Shown here in pieces: positions 17,934 to 27,524 of a stretch of DNA of 51,947 nucleotides. A model generated the notes under the pieces. It did not search any database. It was not told where the DNA came from and was given only the letters and a program-made list of their open reading frames with translations. Source of the stretch: Planctomycetaceae bacterium (GTDB lineage Bacteria > Planctomycetota > Planctomycetia > Planctomycetales > Planctomycetaceae). The stretch lies in the NCBI GenBank assembly GCA_021732415.1, contig JAKFVC010000025.1, forward strand, positions 1 through 51,947. The letters run 5' to 3'. The position numbers were made by a program, and so were the translations under genes. Numbering within the stretch: position 1 is the stretch's first letter; the number at the start of each line of letters is the position of its first letter.

Positions 17934-20762
17934 GCCGTGCAGCGGATAAATCACCAAGGCTTCCGCGGCGTGGTTGGCGGCTGGATACTTCTTGCGTGCG
18001 GCTGAGAGTGCTCTATCGCCTGCGTTGTCATCCGGTTTGTACTTGCGATGTAAGGCGTCGTGTTCTTTCGCGAGCTTTTCATCGCCGAATTGATGATAGA
18101 GCAAATGCAAATTGTAGTGGGCCGTGAGATTCTCGGGATCGATGGCCAGGGTCTTCTTGAACTGGGCCACCGAATCCTGCAACAAGGCCGTCCGCTCTGC
18201 GACTCGTGTGGATGACCGAACTTGCTTGGCTCGATCGAACAGTGTTTCTCCGAGCTGATTGCGGACTTCATAGTCCTTGCTGAAGTCAAACTTGCGATCG
18301 CGGCGTTCCTGCGTATCGTCGTCGAGGGCACTGCGGAAGTTTTTCTCGGCTTCTTCTAAATGCCCCTGTTGGCGATTGATGAGACCGCTCAACCAGGCCA
18401 CCGTCCAAGGGTAGGGCTTGGGATCTTTGTACTCGTTCGCCCGTCCAATGGCCGCGACGGCTTCATCGAGACGGCCCTCAGTGAAGTAGACGCGGGCGAG
18501 ATTCAACGGACCGTCGAACCGTTTCAGTTCCTCGACGTGTTTGAATGCTTCTTCCGCCTGACGCAACTCGGCCTTCGCGTGGATGGGGTTCGGTTTTGCG
18601 AACATCCCAATTCCATAGTCGTTCCAGCGTTCCCAGACAGGTGTCTTCAGCTCAGGATTGGTCGGCTGTTTGGCGACACCTTCGACCGGGAACGTAACGC
18701 TATCCACGGCCATCGTCGTGATGGGGAGCGTGTTGAGATATTTTTCACCTGGTTTATAGTCGCGAATCGGTTGATCACCCGGCTTGGCATTCTTGGTGAC
18801 ATAGTCCATATAGGCCTTGTCAAACTTGCGATATTGCAGCTTGACCTCTACGGTGACCGGCTCAGTCAGATCCTTAGGAAGTTCCAGGCCGTAATGAACA
18901 GTAACGGCGGCTCCGGGGGGAATCTGGTGATTGTAGAGCGGGACGAAGATGTCCTGCGGATTGCGGCGATCGATGCGATTTCCTTCACGATCGAGCATGA
19001 AGACATTGATGAAGTGCGCCCACGGATCGACCTCGCGATCGGCATCCAAATCCCCGTTTCGACCAATGATTCGATTGCCGCTTTTTACGGTGACATCGAC
19101 CCACACTTCGTTCGAATCGACCGTTCCCTGCGTGAAGAGGTGTCCCATCTTCAGCGTTCTGACAACCGTTTCCAGAAGATACTTGCTGCCCGGCTTCAAA
19201 GTGGGAACCGCGGGCCGTAGCGGACCGATCAACTGGCCGTTGACGTCCCCTCCTTCTCGCAAGCCGAAGACGTCGACTCGCATGATCCCCTGCAGGAATG
19301 ATTGGTGACGCTTAAGGGCCTCTTCGAAATTCTTGAGGTAGGTGATGCCCGTGTTCGCAGCGGGGAATAAATGGTCGTGAATGCTGAGTTTGTCGGATCC
19401 AGCCACATACGCTTTCGCGCCGAAATCGTTGGAGGGCTGGGCCGGCATGTGACAGTCGTTGCAGTTGGCCTGGGCTTTGGGGGGATAGTAAAAGCTGCGC
19501 GTGCCGTGTCCTGAGACTCCACTCAATAGGAAAGCGTCGTAGTGATTCTGGCCGCGGAGCCATTTGTAGTCGTTCAACTCGGGGGGCAGATGGACCTTGT
19601 GGCAAGTACTGCAAAATTCGGCCGTCTTGTGATGCGGCTTGAGGAACGTCTGCTTATGAAACGCGGGCTTGGCCTTCACGAGTTGATTGTTGACGTATTG
19701 CAGCACGGCGTTGTCGCTATAAGCAAACGGGTAATGCAGAGGCTCTTCAATAGTATAGTCGGCATTGCCGCGCGGACTGTTGACGTGCGTAATGGCGTGG
19801 CAAGTCGTGCATGTGATCCCCGCGTGCGCAGTGACATGTTTGACGTCGTCAAATTGGGGATTGTCGAACGCTCCGCTGAAGAACGGGACCGGGTCATGAC
19901 ATCCGGCACACCAGCGCGAACTCTGCATGGTGCCGTGCTTCTTAAAGGAGACCGAACGCGTCTCGCGGACGCTGGCCAGGTAGGCGGGATTGTTGAACGA
20001 ACTGCTGCGGTGGGCACTCTGGCTCCAGGCGGCGTGGGCATCTTGATGGCACTTTTGGCAATAGTGGTCCATCTGTAGAGTCTTGGCCGGAATGAAATTC
20101 CCCGTGGCCGTGCGTGCCAGAGACGGGAAGAAGTACTTATCGGCTCCCTCTTTCGGACCAGCGACATTCCATTGCCGCGGGTCCTGAGCTTTCCAGGCAA
20201 CCATCGCCACAATCGAGGCACCAACCAGACCCAAGCAGGCCCCGCCAACACGCCACTTGATCTTCGTACCGACCAGACGATGCAGCCAATACAGCCAGCC
20301 GGCGACTAACGGCAGAATCACGTGCAACCAATAGACGGTTGATCGAGCCAGCGGTTGTTTCAGGTCGAAGACGCCGACCACTCGAACCAGCAACAATCCC
20401 GAGACCAACACGATGATCGAGATCGCGAACAGGGCATAGCCCACGCGGATCGCCCGTTTGTTCTTGCGGTTCCACGACGTCACCATGTGAATGGTGCCGA
20501 ACGCCACAAACGGCAAGAGCAAGACGATGCCCAATGCGACATGGACCAGGACCATCCACAGATAAAAGTTGTCCTGATAGGTGCGGCCGGTGAACCATTC
20601 CAGCGCGGTGATCCCCGCCAGATAGCCAGAGTTTGCTCCCAGGAAGGCCAGGACGGCGAACACCGCGAACAACAGGACTTTCAATCGCGGCCCGACGGCC
20701 GGTACGTATTTGGGACGCTCGGGCGCGTTTGATGCGGCAACCGAAGCGGGATTGGCGGACAT
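17898..20762 (-). CDS. Membrane-anchored pentahaem cytochrome c with TPR domain
   Basis: 954 residues. Five predicted helices occupy the N-terminus (about 29-50, 68-91, 106-131, 143-162, 172-191). Their histidines His74, His92, His147 and His161 could ligate two b-type haems. Then come five CxxCH motifs at 235-239, 285-289, 318-322, 384-388 and 434-438 in a cytochrome c554-like region. A beta-rich domain (about 500-680) follows, then TPR repeats (about 690-930). The design suggests a menaquinol-linked electron conduit on the outer face of the membrane; this is inference. GGAG lies before ATG 20762. The last 12 residues are encoded by the repeat at 17893-17933. Confidence 0.85.
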   Translation of the reverse strand: MSANPASVAASNAPERPKYVPAVGPRLKVLLFAVFAVLAFLGANSGYLAGITALEWFTGRTYQDNFYLWMVLVHVALGIVLLLPFVAFGTIHMVTSWNRKNKRAIRVGYALFAISIIVLVSGLLLVRVVGVFDLKQPLARSTVYWLHVILPLVAGWLYWLHRLVGTKIKWRVGGACLGLVGASIVAMVAWKAQDPRQWNVAGPKEGADKYFFPSLARTATGNFIPAKTLQMDHYCQKCHQDAHAAWSQSAHRSSSFNNPAYLASVRETRSVSFKKHGTMQSSRWCAGCHDPVPFFSGAFDNPQFDDVKHVTAHAGITCTTCHAITHVNSPRGNADYTIEEPLHYPFAYSDNAVLQYVNNQLVKAKPAFHKQTFLKPHHKTAEFCSTCHKVHLPPELNDYKWLRGQNHYDAFLLSGVSGHGTRSFYYPPKAQANCNDCHMPAQPSNDFGAKAYVAGSDKLSIHDHLFPAANTGITYLKNFEEALKRHQSFLQGIMRVDVFGLREGGDVNGQLIGPLRPAVPTLKPGSKYLLETVVRTLKMGHLFTQGTVDSNEVWVDVTVKSGNRIIGRNGDLDADREVDPWAHFINVFMLDREGNRIDRRNPQDIFVPLYNHQIPPGAAVTVHYGLELPKDLTEPVTVEVKLQYRKFDKAYMDYVTKNAKPGDQPIRDYKPGEKYLNTLPITTMAVDSVTFPVEGVAKQPTNPELKTPVWERWNDYGIGMFAKPNPIHAKAELRQAEEAFKHVEELKRFDGPLNLARVYFTEGRLDEAVAAIGRANEYKDPKPYPWTVAWLSGLINRQQGHLEEAEKNFRSALDDDTQERRDRKFDFSKDYEVRNQLGETLFDRAKQVRSSTRVAERTALLQDSVAQFKKTLAIDPENLTAHYNLHLLYHQFGDEKLAKEHDALHRKYKPDDNAGDRALSAARKKYPAANHAAEALVIYPLHGRGTGLQARLSP

Positions 20763-20787
20763 GTGACAGACTCCTCAACGAAGCTAC

Positions 20788-20872
20788 GTAGCCGACGCGG
20801 CCAGCGTCGGAGACCGATACCGACGCTAGCAGCGTCGGCCACGAACCCCGGCGCTGACGCCGCCGGGCTCAC
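20788..20872. repeat. Palindrome pair: GACGC-GCCAGCGTCGG type followed by CCGGCG type
   Basis: Arms at 20788-20810 and 20820-20842 match at 20 of 23 positions around a 9-nt loop. A shorter stem CCCGGCG...CGCCGGG (about 20847-20868) follows immediately. It lies between the small secreted protein gene and the cytochrome start, upstream of the cytochrome's ribosome site. Confidence 0.82.
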
Positions 20873-20901
20873 TAAGAATTCGATATTGCGGTCGGCATGC
20901 A

Positions 20902-21285
20902 TCAGCGCGGAGGGCGCTCGATGCCTACGTCGAATTCCGATAGGCGATAGATTTCGTCCCGATGGATCATCCAGTGCGTGCGGGGACTCGGTCGAAGAAT
21001 CGAAGTAATACAGAGAGCCCACTGATCAGCACGTTCGCTCAGATTTGACGGCGACGGAACGGCGGGTGACGCTGGTCGTTTCTGACCGCATTCTGGTCCG
21101 TGGCAAGGTGGCTGCGGTGCGGTCGGAATAGCGGACGTCGCATCAGCGGGACGCGCTGCGTCCGCGTTCAACCCGTGATTGGCGGCTTGGGCCACTATGA
21201 CATAGTCACCACAACTGGCCCAGGCGCTGGAAGTTCCCACGCACCAGAGCGCGAAGGCGATGCTCAGACTCCAAATCCGGAACAT
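20902..21285 (-). CDS. Small secreted protein of unknown function
   Basis: 127 residues from ATG 21285, with a signal peptide (FRIWSLSIAFALWCVGTSSAWA, cleavage near residue 24) and then SCGDYVIV. A second cysteine pair lies in PCHGPECGQKRP, and the segment after it is rich in proline and serine. The two small cysteine motifs and overall layout resemble uncharacterised secreted planctomycete proteins, but no function can be given. It lies just upstream of the multihaem cytochrome on the same strand, with a palindrome between them. Starting further upstream at 21351 would put charged residues before the signal peptide, so it is not favoured. Confidence 0.65.
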   Translation of the reverse strand: MFRIWSLSIAFALWCVGTSSAWASCGDYVIVAQAANHGLNADAARPADATSAIPTAPQPPCHGPECGQKRPASPAVPSPSNLSERADQWALCITSILRPSPRTHWMIHRDEIYRLSEFDVGIERPPR

Positions 21286-21462
21286 CAGCGTCTCTCGCCG
21301 ATGGCGAACGCGAAGTCGGAGTTGAGGAGAGTCGTTAGCCCGCATGCTCAAATGAGTTTCTGGTTCAGTACGTACGGGATCGCCGCAAGATTTATCCTAT
21401 CACATCTTAAGACGAGAACCCCACAATTCGCCAGATCATTCAACGCGTGCCGAGTAGCAATA

Positions 21463-23454
21463 TTACTTCGCCATGCTCAACGGTTTCAGATCCGGAAGGT
21501 CATACACCCGTAACACACCCGGAATCACATTCGTCAGTTGCTGATGGCTGATCGGGGTTTTTGCGACCGAAGCCCACGATGACAAGCTGTCTCGCAGAGT
21601 CACATTCTTAATCGAGGCATCGAACGCGGCCGCGTGTTGAGCGACCGGCCCCAAGCCCCCCGTCGCGATGACGTCGATCGCCGGTGCTTTCCCCGCCGTC
21701 GTTTGATACTTCACCAGTGACAACAGATCGTAGACTCGCTGCCCCAGCAAGGGACGATTGATATGCATCGACACGAAGGCTTCTTTCACGTCGGCACCGA
21801 AGGCTACCCCCCAACCCTTGGCGATATCTTGCGACAACTCTCCGAGGCCCCGCAAATCGACCGCGAGAATTGTCCTACCGGACTTCACCAAACGCTCCAA
21901 TTCACCATCGGCATTCGCCTCTGCCCGTTTGCCCTTGTGGTTTAAGTAGAGGACCAACGCTTCGGGCTTCGGATTGTCGGGAACCCAACGCAGAGCGGGA
22001 AGTTGAATGCCCTCTTCGGTCTCAAAGATCTCCTTATGGATCGCGTACCCTTCGCGTTTGATCATCCCTTGCGGCGTCAACTTGGCCGCCGGGACCGTCT
22101 CAGGCAGGTGGATCATTTGTCGCACCGCCGTCAGGAGTTCAGCACCGGCCAGAGGATGAGCAGTTCGCTGCTTATCGAGTTCCTCGGCGCGAATACGAGT
22201 CAGATCGAACGCGGAGAGTCCCTGATAATCCTGCAAGACCTGCCCCGTGCGAGTACACTGCAACTGTTGATCGGTATGGATCGGGAAGTCAGTTTCAACC
22301 GGTGCATCCTCTTGTTTGAGCAGCCAGCGTCGCATCCACCGCATCGCGGCCTGGCGGCGCGGCAACGAGAAGCCGTGCGGGTCGTTGTATTCAAAAAAGT
22401 CGACTCGCTCGCCATGTCCCAGGATGCCGTAGATCATCTTGGCTTCACGAAAAGTGGTCCAGGCGCCATCGATATTGAAGTAGTCCTGGGTTCCTACGCA
22501 AATGAGAGTCGCTTGGGGGGCCCGCATCGTCACATAATCGGCATGCTCCATGCCAAACGCGACCTGGCCAGGAATATTTTGCTCGGCATCTTGAGGGCCA
22601 ATTGTCGCGAAAAGTTTTTCGAGCGTCGTGATGTAACACGAAGGAGCCGCGGCGACGATACGGGGATCTAACGCCATCAGATAAGCCGTCTGCGTGCCAC
22701 CGCCCGAATTCCCTGTGCAACCCAGTCGTTGAGGATCGATTTCCGGCCGGCTGGCCAGATAGTCGAGACTGCGGATGCCGTCCCAGACGTGGAAGCTCGC
22801 GCAATTCCAGCCAACCAGTAAGGCTCCGATGCCGATCATCGTGTGCTCTGACACACTCCCCGGGATGGCGGGCTTGCCTTGAGGATCCAGCAATTGAATT
22901 CGTTCGCCTTGCCCGACGGGGTCGTAACAGAGGACCGCACAGCCATTCTTCGCCAGCAGGATGCAGGCGCGTTGGTAACCTTCGATCGCTTTCCCATTGG
23001 CACTGTGTCCGCAGGGGAGAATGACTCCGGGAAAGGGCCCCTTCCCGACCGGCAAGTACAGACACGCAGTAACATGGTGCTGAGGCCGGCTTTCATAGAC
23101 CACGTTTTCGATCCGATAGTCCTCGTGTTCGATCTTGCTCGTAACCTGCGCATGGAGCGGCGTGCGTTCCGGGAAGCCTCCCAGTGCGTCAATAAACTGC
23201 TGTCGCAGTTTCTGTTGCCGTTTTTTGACGTCCTCGGGTGTCTTCAATGCGGCGATCGCCTGACGTCGTTGATCAAACAGCACACCCGCCTGGCCCTGCA
23301 GCCATTTATAGAGACGGCCGGCGGGAGGATTGTCGGGACTGGCCGGAAGGACGTCCAATTCGTCAGCACGCACGACGCGGTGGCTGCTGAAGAGCACGAT
23401 GCAAAAACAAGCGACCAGAAAAAGTCTCTGCCAAGTTCGAATCAACCGCGGCAT
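21463..23454 (-). CDS. Secreted tandem alpha/beta-hydrolase, acetyl-xylan-esterase-like
   Basis: 663 residues with a signal peptide (about 1-30, ending VVRA). The first half is an alpha/beta-hydrolase with a plausible triad: Ser250 in GNSGGG, Asp324 in VGTQDYF and His360 in NDPHGFS. The second half (about 450-663) repeats the fold pattern (ALVLYLNHKGK, ILAVDLRGLGEL) but has ATGGLGPVA where a nucleophile elbow would be, so it is probably inactive. Related planctomycete proteins are annotated as acetyl xylan esterases; a role in polysaccharide or ester breakdown is likely but the substrate is unknown. The start is ATG 23454. Confidence 0.82.
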   Translation of the reverse strand: MPRLIRTWQRLFLVACFCIVLFSSHRVVRADELDVLPASPDNPPAGRLYKWLQGQAGVLFDQRRQAIAALKTPEDVKKRQQKLRQQFIDALGGFPERTPLHAQVTSKIEHEDYRIENVVYESRPQHHVTACLYLPVGKGPFPGVILPCGHSANGKAIEGYQRACILLAKNGCAVLCYDPVGQGERIQLLDPQGKPAIPGSVSEHTMIGIGALLVGWNCASFHVWDGIRSLDYLASRPEIDPQRLGCTGNSGGGTQTAYLMALDPRIVAAAPSCYITTLEKLFATIGPQDAEQNIPGQVAFGMEHADYVTMRAPQATLICVGTQDYFNIDGAWTTFREAKMIYGILGHGERVDFFEYNDPHGFSLPRRQAAMRWMRRWLLKQEDAPVETDFPIHTDQQLQCTRTGQVLQDYQGLSAFDLTRIRAEELDKQRTAHPLAGAELLTAVRQMIHLPETVPAAKLTPQGMIKREGYAIHKEIFETEEGIQLPALRWVPDNPKPEALVLYLNHKGKRAEANADGELERLVKSGRTILAVDLRGLGELSQDIAKGWGVAFGADVKEAFVSMHINRPLLGQRVYDLLSLVKYQTTAGKAPAIDVIATGGLGPVAQHAAAFDASIKNVTLRDSLSSWASVAKTPISHQQLTNVIPGVLRVYDLPDLKPLSMAK

Positions 23455-23568
23455 GGATGCCTCTACTTCTCAGTGGGAGTGGATCGATCAGGGGGCATTG
23501 ATTTGTCAGATGAGGATACGAGACTGCGGTGGCAAGTCGCAAGAGTCTATCGATGTGGGATCTGGCAG

Positions 23569-25461
23569 TTACGCCTTGCGGATGAACTCCGCTGCGTAGC
23601 TGCGGACCTTTTGGCCGTTTAAGACATGCACCAGTCGCAACTGCTGGATCATGGCCTGACTGAAGCGGCCCAGAGGAACATGGATCAACTTCTTGCGATA
23701 CTTCTGGGCGATCCGCTTCCAGGCGATTCCTGGAGGGGACTCACTCAGCAGCGCAATGTGCTTTTCATGACTGTGTAGACAGGCGGCGGCGAGGACTCGT
23801 TCTTCCAACGTCGTGGTGTAATCGAGTCGCGGGTCGTCCCAGATCTCGGGGATGTGTCGGGGTGGAAAGAGAAACATCGCCCCGCCGTAATTCGCGAGTC
23901 CGATCCCGGGTCCGACCATCTCTTTTTGAAAGTCCGTGGCGAAGAGCGCCAAGGTTGATTCGTCGGTATGCTCGGCAGACCAAGTGATTCGCCACGGGTA
24001 GTCTCGGGGGTCGGCTGGCGAGTCAAACAGCATCACCACGCAGTCGAGATTGCCCCGCGTCGGCGGGATCAGCTTGACGTAGAGGTCGCCCGTGTGCCAG
24101 TTGCGCAGGGTTTCGCGCATGTCGAGACCATCCATCAGGCTCGTCGAGAACTTTTCACTCTTCGCGAGGTCATTTCCCAGCAAGGTGAGGGCACTGTTCT
24201 TCACGTGCGTTCGAAAATTCTCGATGGCGACGTCTTCAGGCGGCCAACTGCACTGCGAGTACGGGTTCCACTGCATCTGCCAGCGTTGTTTTTCTTGGGA
24301 TGACGCCTTGCGCTGCAGCTCGCAATGGCGCCACTCGATCGGTTGTCCGGGGAGACGGTTCGTGGCAGGGACCACATCGCCCCCGGGCAATCTCGCTTGA
24401 TCAATACCGAAGGTAATGGAATCCAGTCCCAGCGGTACCGTGAAGGGGTATTCCTTGGCGAGCTCCGCGAGGTGCAGTGCGAATTGATCGCCGGCAATCT
24501 GTTGTGCGGCGACAATCAACGTGTAGAGATCGGGAGTCATCCGACGCTCAATCAGGCACAAATTGCGAACATAGCGAAAATAGGTAGCCAGCAAATGAGG
24601 CGTGATCTCGCGCGCCTGCTGTTTCAGATCGGCTTTGTACTTCGTTCGTGCCTCGACGAGCAGCTCCTTGATTCCATCCAAGGACAGATTCTCGTCATCG
24701 TTCAATTCGCGCCGCGCCAGTTCATAGAGGCCCGTGATATAGGGCAGCTCACCCAGCATGAACATCAGCGTCTGCGGTTCGACGATATAAGTAGTCGTCT
24801 CTTCGACGGCTTCATCTTCCATTGGACTGTTGTCGGCCGAATGATACGCCGCCTTGATCCACGGCCATTCAAGAATGGAACACACCAGCAGAATCCGCTC
24901 ATGCTTCTGCTCGAGTTCCCGCAGCCGCTGAGCCATCCGGAGAACGCGTTGTTGAGGCTGGCCATTGGGCAGTTTGGGAATCATCGGCAGCATGCTGGCC
25001 GCAAAGCGTTCCACGGGCAACCGCTTTAAGGAATAGGCGTCCGGCAATCCGTGCGTCACAGATTGAAATTCGGCCGTTTCGAGATCAATGAAGTACCGCG
25101 GAATCCGCTCCTGCACGGCGATCCGCAACGCGGTAATCACCGGTTGGCAAGGATCCAGCGGCACGTAGCTCAGGACACGCGCGGAATTTTCGGGCTCGGG
25201 CTCATCAGCATCTGATTCGGGAGTCCAATCGGTCGCCGAGAAACTGGGGCCGCCGGACAGTTGAGTGACCACAGTCACTCCCGGCAGGATTTCGAGCGCC
25301 TCTTCGACGCCAGTTTGAAAGGAAGGCGGCAACGGAACGGCCAGACAATCGAACTGCCCGCTCAGCATCGTTTGACGCACTTGGACCGCGAAGTCACCGC
25401 TGCCGTGAATCACAGGCAGGACACTGATCCGCGGGCTGATCTGGAGAAAGTCAGAATGCAT
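23569..25461 (-). CDS. Conserved-looking protein of unknown function
   Basis: 630 residues, no signal peptide and no clear membrane helix. The N-terminus (ISVLPVIHGSGDFAVQVRQT, then FDCLAVPLPPSF) has an alpha/beta look, with a phrase about HGSGDF that recalls enzymes acting on small substrates; I cannot assign a family. A low-complexity acidic segment lies near residues 90-100. The middle is helical and rich in charged residues, and the C-terminal third contains WNPYSQCSWPPEDVAIENF and GLANYGGAMFLFPPRHIPE. The tail is basic (IAQKYRKKLIHVPLGRF). The protein is probably cytoplasmic. The start is ATG 25461. Its nearest upstream neighbour is divergent, across the palindrome at 25602. Confidence 0.75.
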   Translation of the reverse strand: MHSDFLQISPRISVLPVIHGSGDFAVQVRQTMLSGQFDCLAVPLPPSFQTGVEEALEILPGVTVVTQLSGGPSFSATDWTPESDADEPEPENSARVLSYVPLDPCQPVITALRIAVQERIPRYFIDLETAEFQSVTHGLPDAYSLKRLPVERFAASMLPMIPKLPNGQPQQRVLRMAQRLRELEQKHERILLVCSILEWPWIKAAYHSADNSPMEDEAVEETTTYIVEPQTLMFMLGELPYITGLYELARRELNDDENLSLDGIKELLVEARTKYKADLKQQAREITPHLLATYFRYVRNLCLIERRMTPDLYTLIVAAQQIAGDQFALHLAELAKEYPFTVPLGLDSITFGIDQARLPGGDVVPATNRLPGQPIEWRHCELQRKASSQEKQRWQMQWNPYSQCSWPPEDVAIENFRTHVKNSALTLLGNDLAKSEKFSTSLMDGLDMRETLRNWHTGDLYVKLIPPTRGNLDCVVMLFDSPADPRDYPWRITWSAEHTDESTLALFATDFQKEMVGPGIGLANYGGAMFLFPPRHIPEIWDDPRLDYTTTLEERVLAAACLHSHEKHIALLSESPPGIAWKRIAQKYRKKLIHVPLGRFSQAMIQQLRLVHVLNGQKVRSYAAEFIRKA

Positions 25462-25601
25462 AGGAGACTTCGATCACCAACAGGGAAATGCGCAATTAAT
25501 GGATGCCATTCGACAGCCAGAACTTATTCTACTCGCCGAATTGTCGGCGGCGAGTCATCTAGTGACGAACCCGTACGAATTTGTCGCATCAATTTTGGGA
25601 G

Positions 25602-25675
25602 TTGCACCACGGAGACACGGAGAGCACGGAGTTTCATTCTCATTACTCCGTGCTCTCCGTGTCTCCGTGGTGCAA
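25602..25675. repeat. Perfect palindrome, CACGGAG family
   Basis: Two perfectly complementary 31-bp arms (25602-25632 and 25645-25675) with a 12-nt loop are built from CACGGAGA-type units. It is the same family as 1890-1963. It lies between divergent genes (unknown protein on minus, bestrophin on plus); the rest of 25462-25774 shows no other feature. Confidence 0.93.
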
Positions 25676-25774
25676 TCCTCTTTCTATCGAACACCCCTCG
25701 ATCATGGGCATTTCTCATCCACCAATTGCTACAATCCACCGACTTCATCCCATGGCCCGAGCGATTAAACAGAG

Positions 25775-26656
25775 ATGATTCAATACGACGCCCACAAATG
25801 GTCCGATCATTTGCTCGACATCAAGGGTTCGATGGTTCGCGAGATCATCGGCCGGGTCACGTTGTGCGTGCTGTGGGCACTGTTGGTTTGCTTGGTCAAC
25901 CACGCCCTGCGGCACGATAACAATGGACCGCTGGGCATCCCGGAGACGGCTCACGGATTGATTGGTGGCGTGCTCGGTTTGCTGCTGGTGTTTCGGACGA
26001 ACGCCTCGTACGACCGCTTCTGGGAAGGTCGCAAACTGTGGGGCGCGATGGTCAATGACTGTCGCAATGCCGCCCGCATGTCGCGCACGTGGCTCGCCGC
26101 GGACGCGCAATTGGTGCGTGAGATCACCGAATGGATCGCCGTTTATCCGTGGTCGGTCATGCACCGACTGCAGGGGACCAAGGGACTGGCTCCTCAAACT
26201 TTGGATCTTGATCCGGCTGACGTTGCCGCGGTGATCGCTGCACCCCACCCGCCGCTCGCGGTGGCTCGTCATTTGAGCGAGCTGTTTCTCAAAGCTAAGA
26301 ATACGGGGCTGATCTCTGACATCCAGTTCGTCGCCATCGACGCCAACATTCAACGGTTGCTCGATTATCTAGGAGGGTGCGAACGAATTCAGAACACGCC
26401 AATGCCCTTCGCGTATATGGTCCACCTACGACGCGCCTTGATCATCTATTGCTTCACGCTCCCTTTCGCCTTGATCGACAAGTACGGTTTTGCGAGCCTG
26501 ATCATCGTGCTGATTATCTCTTACACGATGTTTGGTATCGAAGAGATCGGGGTCGAAATCGAAAATCCGTTCGGCAGCGATGAGAACGACCTGCCGCTCG
26601 AACGTCTGTGCGAGACCATCAGTCAGAATGTCCGCATCGAACCACAAAATCCCTGA
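25775..26656 (+). CDS. Bestrophin-like chloride channel family protein
   Basis: 293 residues of the bacterial bestrophin (UPF0187) family. Signatures are RTNASYDRFWEGRKLWG in the first half and IENPFGSDENDLPLERLC near the C-terminus, the latter corresponding to the acidic clamp region. Four hydrophobic segments are visible (about 25-45, 60-75, 220-240, 243-262). Bacterial relatives form pentameric cation- or anion-selective channels in the inner membrane. The start is ATG 25775. The sugar isomerase-like gene begins 41 nt after its stop, suggesting cotranscription without an obvious functional link. Confidence 0.88.
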   Translation: MIQYDAHKWSDHLLDIKGSMVREIIGRVTLCVLWALLVCLVNHALRHDNNGPLGIPETAHGLIGGVLGLLLVFRTNASYDRFWEGRKLWGAMVNDCRNAARMSRTWLAADAQLVREITEWIAVYPWSVMHRLQGTKGLAPQTLDLDPADVAAVIAAPHPPLAVARHLSELFLKAKNTGLISDIQFVAIDANIQRLLDYLGGCERIQNTPMPFAYMVHLRRALIIYCFTLPFALIDKYGFASLIIVLIISYTMFGIEEIGVEIENPFGSDENDLPLERLCETISQNVRIEPQNP

Positions 26657-26696
26657 CAAAACACCGCAATTTACCCTCTGCCTGCAGGAGACACCC

Positions 26697-27524
26697 ATGA
26701 AGTTTGCCATCTGTCATGAGCTGTTCGAGAACTGGGAATGGGAACGCCAATGCAAGTTCATCGCCGAGTTGGGCTACAAGGGAATTGAACTCGCGCCCTT
26801 CACGCTGGCCTCGCGTATTACTGATGTCTCGGCCGAGCAACGCAGTACTCTGCGGAAGCAGGCGGCCGACCATGGATTGGAGATCATGGGACTGCATTGG
26901 CTGCTCGCCAAGACCGAAGGCCTGCACGTCACCACGCGCGATATCGCGACACGACGTCGTACCGTTGTCTATCTGCGAGAACTGGCTAATGCCTGTGCTG
27001 ACTTTGGTGGGAATGTGCTCGTATTCGGATCCCCGAATCAACGCAATCTCGAACCAGGCATGACGCGCGAAGAGGGAATCGCGAATGCCGCTGATGTCTT
27101 TCGCGAAGTCACACCGGTGCTCGCCGAGCGACAAGTCAAACTGTGTCTCGAGCCACTGACACCCAAAGAGACCAACTTCATGATGACGTGCGCGGAGACG
27201 ATGGATGTCGTGCACGCCATTGATCATCACCAGGTCTGTCTGCACCAGGATGTGAAGGCCATGTTGAGCGAATCAACGCCCATTCCCGAGCTCATTGCGA
27301 AGTACCGTGATGTCGTCGGACACTTCCATGTGAATGACAGCAATCTCCTCGGTCCGGGAATGGGCGAAACTGATTATATCCCGATTTTTACGGCACTTCG
27401 TGACACTCACTACAGCGGATGGGTCTCTGTGGAGGTCTTCGATTACAAGCCCGGCTGCGAGTTCATCGCGCGTCGCAGCATGGAGTACATGCTCGATGTG
27501 TTGTCGCGCTTACCACCAGCATGA
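26697..27524 (+). CDS. Xylose-isomerase-like TIM-barrel sugar isomerase/epimerase
   Basis: 275 residues of the AP-endonuclease-2/sugar phosphate isomerase superfamily. Metal-binding positions of the barrel are visible: Glu in KLCLEPLTP, Asp in CLHQDVKAM, His in VGHFHVND and Glu in WVSVEVFD. Such enzymes use a divalent metal to isomerise or epimerise sugars, or act on inositol derivatives; the substrate cannot be read from sequence. ATG 26697 has AGGAG 6-10 nt upstream and begins the typical KFAICHELF strand, so longer upstream frames were discarded. It ends the bestrophin pair. Confidence 0.85.
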   Translation: MKFAICHELFENWEWERQCKFIAELGYKGIELAPFTLASRITDVSAEQRSTLRKQAADHGLEIMGLHWLLAKTEGLHVTTRDIATRRRTVVYLRELANACADFGGNVLVFGSPNQRNLEPGMTREEGIANAADVFREVTPVLAERQVKLCLEPLTPKETNFMMTCAETMDVVHAIDHHQVCLHQDVKAMLSESTPIPELIAKYRDVVGHFHVNDSNLLGPGMGETDYIPIFTALRDTHYSGWVSVEVFDYKPGCEFIARRSMEYMLDVLSRLPPA

